Shown: positions 58,476 through 64,000 of the stretch, one piece after another
Numbering within the stretch: position 1 is the stretch's first letter
How the letters are laid out: every line of letters starts with the position of its first letter
From: Undaria pinnatifida
Lineage: Eukaryota > Sar > Phaeophyceae > Laminariales > Alariaceae
Length of the DNA stretch: 64,000 nt
NCBI GenBank assembly: GCA_012845835.1
Contig: JABAKD010000028.1
Span: forward strand, 7,257,632 to 7,321,631
Direction of reading: 5' to 3'
Program-made: the position numbers and the translations under genes
The notes under the pieces: generated by a model
The model's input: only the letters and a program-made list of their open reading frames with translations
What the model was told of the DNA's origin: nothing
The model's database searches: none

Positions 58476-59740
58476 ACGATGTGCCAGGTCCATACTGGTG
58501 CATACGTCTCACTACTCGCGAATGTATTCGATACTCGTATTATTAGCGATCAAAAATCGATCATCGCGATCTTACATGGCTCAAGCGGGCGAGGGCGAGC
58601 AGCCAGCGGCACGATGATCAACATTCTGCACGCGTGTCGCATAGCTCCATACACTGCAATTCGGGCACACACCCCAACTCTAGCGAGCCCGGCTGCTCCG
58701 TGCGGTCAATTCTGTAATCGCCAACGTTTTCAGCATGTTTTCCCTCTGGAAATCCCGAAGGCTTTATCCAAGTCAGTGTATGCGCATAGTAAAACTCCTA
58801 TGGGAGGCACGCTCTGCGCGCTCACTTGTGGAATCGACAACGTCGGTGGTTTCCAAAGTAACAAAAGAAGCACGCCACGAACCGTGCCAAAAAAAACGTT
58901 CTACTTCCTCGTACTATTATAGTTAGTTGTAACATTTTCACAAAACAGTTTAAAATACGTCAGCTGCGAGTTCGATCAATTTATTGGTCGCTACCCATCG
59001 TTGCAAGCCGGGTGATACTGCGGCCGCGCGTGTTTATGCACGTATTCCTCTTTGAAGACACATGACCGCCCTAGATGCGGCCTGGGTCTTGACAGGCCAA
59101 TCTTATCAAATTTCGGTCCAGAATTCACTCTGCGCACTGATACTGTACAACCCGCCGTATGGAGGGGGGAAGACATTTGCCACGAACCGCGACGTTGAAA
59201 AGATTTGGAAAATTCTATTTTTTTACAAAAGAAAATGATGTCACGAAAGTCACGGTTCGTGACAAAAAACTTGGCTTTCGCTGTAAAACGTGACATAATT
59301 AGGGGGTTCGCGAAAAACGATCTTCGCAAAAACCTTTCTTCAAAAATCTCCCGAAGGTAGGATTCGCGGTACAGTTCTCCAAAAACGGCAAAAGAGCACC
59401 TTATCGACGGTAGGATTTGATCAAAAGCTGCGTGCTTTTTTGTCTCTCTGTTCATTAACCTACAACCACCGCGCATTTGTCCGACGCAGTTCTAAACACT
59501 AATCACGAGCACCTTCCTTGCCTGGCACGCACCACCAGCTACCTGCTGCTTGCTCGCATCGACACAGCACAACAGCCGCTGACAGCACACAGGCTCGAGA
59601 GTTGTAGCCAGAGTACGACGCGGATAAGCGGCGTTGGGGTATGCCAGCGGGTCGCCCGGCGGCCCGGTGCTAAGACGGTGCTCTCTCGCCCGCTTGGTGC
59701 CGTGGAAAATGCGTCTTTCCGAAATAGCTACCGTATAACA
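58476..59740. other. Unassigned stretch with a family F repeat
   Basis: 58951-59040 is a family F copy. Other open frames (58479-58922 plus strand, 58991-59476 minus strand) show no domain. Confidence 0.35.
58951..59040 (+). repeat. Family F dispersed repeat, copy 2
   Basis: AAAATACGTCAGCTGCGAGT, TCGATCAATT, GGTCG, GTTGCAAGCC, then GATACTGCGGCCGCGCGTGT matches 51489-51580 in order. Confidence 0.6.
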
Positions 59741-59759
59741 TGGAAGAAAGCGCACCCCA

Positions 59760-60610
59760 GTTAGATAGCATACCAACATAAGCACACCCGGTGATATATA
59801 TTTTAACAATATGTTACTTCGTTTTTTTGCCATCGTTTATCCTTAGATAACACACCCCCTACGTATGTACGCCTGACAACAGTGTCAAACTCCATCATTA
59901 TCACACGACCTCGAGGATGGATGTCATTCACACTTTACAATCAACCCCCACCGGTGTGGGCACCAGCATGGAAGCAACTGCTGCGCCCCCTCACAGTGGG
60001 TCAAACGAGTCTGCGGCTTCGATCCCACCTGTAGCTGCTGCTGCCGCGCCTCGGGCGACCATCATGTCGTTCTGGGACCAGCGCGCTCACCAGTACTGGC
60101 ACTAACGTTATAACGTCTCCTGCGTCCGCCGTGTCCCAAGCCCCGACCACTGGTACCGGTACCGGTACCGGCGAAGCACCCGCAGCTCTTCCACCAACGC
60201 CCAACATGCCGGCCAAAGGGCCTGAGGCCCCCTCCGCAGCAGGTGAATCGCGAGCCACTATTATTGCGACAAGCGCGAGACCATGCTGCCCGGTGAGAGC
60301 CACGAGTGGCACGACAACGACGGGGAAGCCCTCTTCTCAGAGCCCCCAAATAAAAAGGGCAAGAGGGCGTATGGAAAGCTGGAGTTGAAACTTGCAAAGA
60401 TTTGGAATCTGGCCGGGGGCTGGTAACTCTCCTTACCAACCAATAATGCCGTTAGCACACCCCCTCGTTGTCACACACACCCTCGTTACCAAACCCCCTG
60501 GCTGCAGGGCTCTCGTGCATGGTGTTCATCACCGGGGATGCGTTAGATAGCACACGCCCCCACAACAGCTCACCCGGTGATCGTATTTTTAAATGCCAAA
60601 ATGTTATCAC
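59760..60610 (+). other. Segment bounded by related sequences, with recurring TTAGATA-CACACCCC words
   Basis: AGTTAGATAGCATACC through CACCCGGTGAT (59761-59795) and CGTTAGATAGCACACGCC through CACCCGGTGATCGTATTTTT (60541-60590) are direct repeats. Related words lie at 59848 (AGATAACACACCCCCTACG) and 60451 (GTTAGCACACCCCCTCGTT). Inside is a broken plus-strand reading (59917-60425). This may be a small element or a duplicated unit. Confidence 0.45.
59917..60426 (+). pseudogene. Degenerate open frame of unknown family
   Basis: MDVIHTLQSTPTGVGTSMEA opens a 62-codon frame rich in Ala, Pro and Ser. In shifted frames, TGTGTGEAPAALPPTPNMPA and then ETMLPGESHEWHDNDGEALF, NKKGKRAYGKLELKLAKIWN and a stop follow. 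Composition stays protein-like across two frameshifts, so it looks like a decayed gene. I cannot name it. Confidence 0.35.
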
Positions 60611-61164
60611 CGGGGTGTGTTTTCTTCCGTGTTATACTCGTACGGTATTATTATACTCGTACTCTTTACTGCTGCTGCAGTCAACCGCAGTACTGCTGTA
60701 CTCGAACTCGGAACATACGGATGGTACCGCTGTAGTACCACATATTAAGTACACACTAGCGCGTGAAAATTTGTTGCGCTGGCGCACCTCTTGGTCGTGA
60801 ATTCCGTTTTTTTCATCACATACCGAAGGGATGGTGCGGCTTGCCGCAAACACTTTTCCTGTGCCGCACCTTTGTTCGCCGTAGACGAAAAAGAATGTTC
60901 GGGTCCTTTTTGGCCGCAGGCGCAATTGTTTAGGGAGCGCCTAATCTTTACCGATGGGTTACAAAAGAGAACCACAACCCAAACATCCAAGCCGTGGAAA
61001 CCCCGAGGTGACACCCTTACCTGTCCCCTTTTTGGTTCTCGGGAGCCGTGTCCTACTTTGTAGGGAACATGGGATGAAAATTCAAATTTCTTCTCCTCTC
61101 GGAAACCACGAAGAAGACAACAAAGACACACTATCACGCCAGCCACGACCACCACCAGAGGACA
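60611..61164. other. Unassigned stretch before the palindrome
   Basis: It contains a small cluster of ACTCGTAC and CTGCTG words (60630-60715), but no gene or family is recognised. Confidence 0.3.
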
Positions 61165-64000
61165 GACCGATCACAAGCACATATCCGGCCTCGCAGAAGA
61201 AGACTGCCAGCAGCCGGACAGAGGCCCAGAAGGTAGCAGCAGCATCAGCAGAACAAGAAGAAGCGGAAAGGAGAACAGCAGCACATCAACGCCGGGCCAT
61301 CCCACAGGTACGGTATGATACGCACCGCAGCAGCGAGCACGCACACCAAACTCGCCCAAACACCCAACGGCCGCAACACGCAGCCGTGTAGTGACGTACA
61401 AGAAAGATGTGTTGTTGCTGTGTTTCTCTCTTCCTTTGCTATGCGCGTCTTGTCTCTATCCTCTTTCTTAGTCTCCCGCACTCTCTCTGGTTCTCTCTTT
61501 GCTTCTCCCTCTTCTCTCTGTTTTCTGTATGTACGTCTCATTCTGGATTGCGAACGTATAGCAACGAAGTATGCTGCTGCACTGCTGTATGTCAAACCAA
61601 GTATATCACACCAAGTATCATACAGCAGTATCATACACAGTAGATCGGGCGTCACAGATGGTGGACTGCTGTATCATTGCCGTTCTCTCGCTGTTCGTAC
61701 GTGACAGCAGTTGTTCAAACGCTTTACCTTTCGTTTTGTGCCGCTACCACTGCCGGTACCACCGCTGTAAAGATGTGGGGCGCGTGGCTACTGCGCATAT
61801 CCCGCCTGTACCACTGTCAATATGCGGGGCGCGTTACCCGTTACTGCTGAACGTACATATCCCGTCCATCCCAAAATGTACGTATGGTATCATAGGTGAC
61901 AGCAGTTGTTCAAACTTTTTGCTTTCGTTTTGTGCTTGGTGCTTGATGCATGGTGTTGTTGCAGGAGTTCAGGCCGGCGGGATCGGAGCGCCTCTCCCTC
62001 CCTGCAGGAGCTTCGCCTGCACCTGCACCTGCACCTGCACCTGCGCGGCAGCAACCCCTCCAATGAGCGCCGGCCCAGCACAGCAGGTGAACTAGAGGGC
62101 ACTTGAAAATGACGGGCTGCCGTTGCCCCTACCGTGTCGACTGTAAACTGACGACCCCAGGCCTGTACCTGTAACATTGCCAAGATGTGGGGCGCGTTAT
62201 TGCGGTACATATTCCGTCCACCCCAACATGTGCGTACGATATCATAGATGACAGCAGTTGTTCGAATTCGTTCCCTTTGTTTTGTGTTTGATGGCGTGAT
62301 GCTGTTGCCGGAGTTCAGGCCGGCGGGATCGGAGCGCCTCTCCCTGCAGGGGCTGCACCTGCACCTGGAGCTGCACCTGGAGCTGCAGCTGCACCTGGAG
62401 CTGCACATGAAGCTGCACCTGCGCCTGGAGCTGCACCTGCGCCTGGAGCTGCACCTGCACCTGGAGCTGCACCTGCACCTGGAGCTGCACCTGCACCTGG
62501 AGCTGCACCTGCGCCTGGAGCTGCACCTGGAGCTGCACCTGGAGCTGCACCTGAAGCTGCACCTGGAGCTGCACCTGGAGCTGCACCTGGAGCTGCATCG
62601 ATGCAACTCCAGGTGCAGCTCCAGGTGCAGCTCCAGGTGCAGCTCCAGGTGCAGGTGCAGCTCCAGGCGCAGGTGCAGCTCCAGGCGCAGGTGCAGCTCC
62701 AGGTGCAGGTGCAGCTCCAGGCGCAGGTGCAGCTTCAGGTGCAGGTGCAGCTCCAGGTGCAGCTCCAGGTGCAGCTCCAGGTGCAGCTGCAGCTCCAGGT
62801 GCAGCCCCTGCAGGGAGAGGCGCTCCGATCCCGCCGGCCTGAACTCCGGCAACAGCATCACGCTAACAAACACAAAACAAAGGGAACGAATTCGAACAAC
62901 TGCTGTCATCTATGATATCGTACGCACATGTTGGGGTGGACGGAATATGTACCACAGTAACGCGCCCCACATCTTGGCAATGTTACAGGTACAGGCCTGG
63001 GGTCGTCAGTTTACAGTCGACACGGTAGGGGCAACGGCAGCCCGTCATTTTCAAGTGCCCTCTAGTTCACCTGCTGTGCTGGGCCGGCGCTCATTGGAGG
63101 GGTTGCTGCCGCGCAGGTGCAGGTGCAGGTGCAGGCGAAGCTCCTGCAGGGAGGGAGAGGCGCTCCGATCCCGCCGGCCTGAACTCCTGCAACAACACCA
63201 TGCATCAAGCACCAAGCACAAAACAAAAGCAAAAAGTTTGAACAACTGCTGTCACCTATAATACCATACGTACATGTTGGGATGGACGGGATATGTACGT
63301 TCAGCAGTAACGGGTAACGCGCCCCGCATATTGACAGTGGTACAGGCGTACAGGCATGGACGGGATATGCGCAGTAGCCACGCGCCCCACATCTTTACAG
63401 CGGTGGTACCGGCAGTGGTAGCGGCACAAAACGAAAGGGAAAGCGTTTGAACAACTGCTGTCACGTACGAACAGCGAGAGAACGGGTATGATACAGCAGT
63501 CCACCATCTGTGACGCCCGATCTACTGTGTATGATACTGCTGTATGATGCTTGGTGTGATATACTTGGTTTGACATACAGCAGTGCAGCAGCATACTACG
63601 TTGCTATACGTTCGCAATCCAGAATGAGACGTACATACAGAAAACAGAGAGAAGAGGGAGAAGCAAAGAGAGAACCAGAGAGAGTGCGGGAGACTAAGAA
63701 AGAGGATAGAGACAAGACGCGCATAGCAAAGGAAGAGAGAAACACAGCAACAACACATCTTTCTTGTACGTCACTACACGGCTGCGTGTTGCGGCCGTTG
63801 GGTGTTTGGGCGAGTTTGGTGTGCGTGCTCGCTGTTGCGGTGCGTATCATACCGTACCTGTGGGATGGCCCGGCGTTGATGTGCTGCTGTTCTCCTTTCC
63901 GCTTCTTCTTGTTCTGCTGATGCTGCTGCTACCTTCTGGGCCTCTGTCCGGCTGCAGGCAATCTTCTTCTGCGAGGCCGGATATGTGCTTGTGATCGGTC
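61165..64000. repeat. Giant near-perfect palindrome; right arm cut by the window end
   Basis: The left arm (61165-62599) and right arm (62600-64000) are reverse complements apart from scattered single-base differences and a few indels. One is a 14-bp insertion in the right arm near 63344. The last window bases (CTTGTGATCGGTC) pair with GACCGATCACAAG at 61165, so the structure may continue outside. The centre is the exact palindrome GCATCGATGC with no spacer. Each arm repeats an inner unit of about 350 bp that starts GACAGCAGTTGTTC. Open frames in one arm recur antisense in the other and are not credible genes. Confidence 0.92.
62345..62815. repeat. 12-bp minisatellite GAGCTGCACCTG arranged as an inverted pair
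   Basis: About 20 units run one way up to 62594. Their complement (CAGGTGCAGCTC) runs the other way from 62605, with unit numbers differing slightly between arms. Some units are 18-mers with an added GCACCT/CACCTG. PstI-like CTGCAG and AGCT words give local self-complementarity as well. Confidence 0.9.

Noticed and set aside
61890-63261. Two open frames of about 340 codons on opposite strands with His-Leu-Glu-Leu repeats
   Set aside because: They are mirror images created by the palindrome and its 12-bp array. No domain, start context or splice signal supports them.

Overview
This is a gene-poor, repeat-rich stretch of a nuclear eukaryotic genome. Genes are split by GT..AG introns, and almost everything between and inside them is transposon-derived or simple repeat. 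A plastid-lipid-associated (fibrillin) type protein points to a photosynthetic host. The large repeat-filled introns, the kexin/slime-mould-like secreted subtilases and the Ty1/copia and Ty3/gypsy elements fit a photosynthetic stramenopile, with a brown alga as the favoured guess. That placement is inference, because nothing in the window names the species.

Layout: (1) 79-1187 (+) holds the last two exons of a subtilisin-family (S8) serine protease with a C-terminal hydrophobic anchor. (2) 7829-14698 is a complete but decayed Ty1/copia retrotransposon, with two 396-bp TG..CA LTRs and a GTGTT target-site duplication. (3) 18958-33788 (-) is a second, apparently intact S8 protease gene. I reconstruct eight exons whose phases all match, giving about 1,075 codons with a signal peptide, propeptide, Asp/His/Ser triad and C-terminal beta-sandwich. 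Its first intron is about 8.7 kb and is packed with TIR elements, SINEs and minisatellites. The two proteases are convergent paralogues facing each other across the copia element. (4) 34-38 kb holds SINE and TIR-element copies and a degenerate tandem repeat of about 200 bp. (5) 38.2-43.2 kb holds a zinc-finger-like fragment (-) abutting a 5'-truncated, decayed Ty3/gypsy pol that ends in chromodomain-like and Tudor-like modules. (6) 48662-55571 (-) is a second cellular gene, a PAP/fibrillin-domain protein with a low-complexity Ala/Lys/Ser-rich N-terminal half. Seven exons are visible; the 5' end is unresolved. (7) 53-58 kb holds several microsatellite-like arrays and MITEs. (8) 61165 to the window end is a near-perfect palindrome with essentially no spacer and arms of about 1.4 kb. 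A 12-bp GAGCTGCACCTG-type array lies at its centre.

The most useful results are the eight-exon protease model, the long palindrome, a tRNA-derived SINE family with an occupied and an empty copy of the same host repeat, and several unnamed inverted-repeat element families. No CRISPR array, rRNA, complete canonical tRNA or prokaryotic feature was seen. Splice sites were chosen by eye from motifs, reading frame and family knowledge, and need transcript support.
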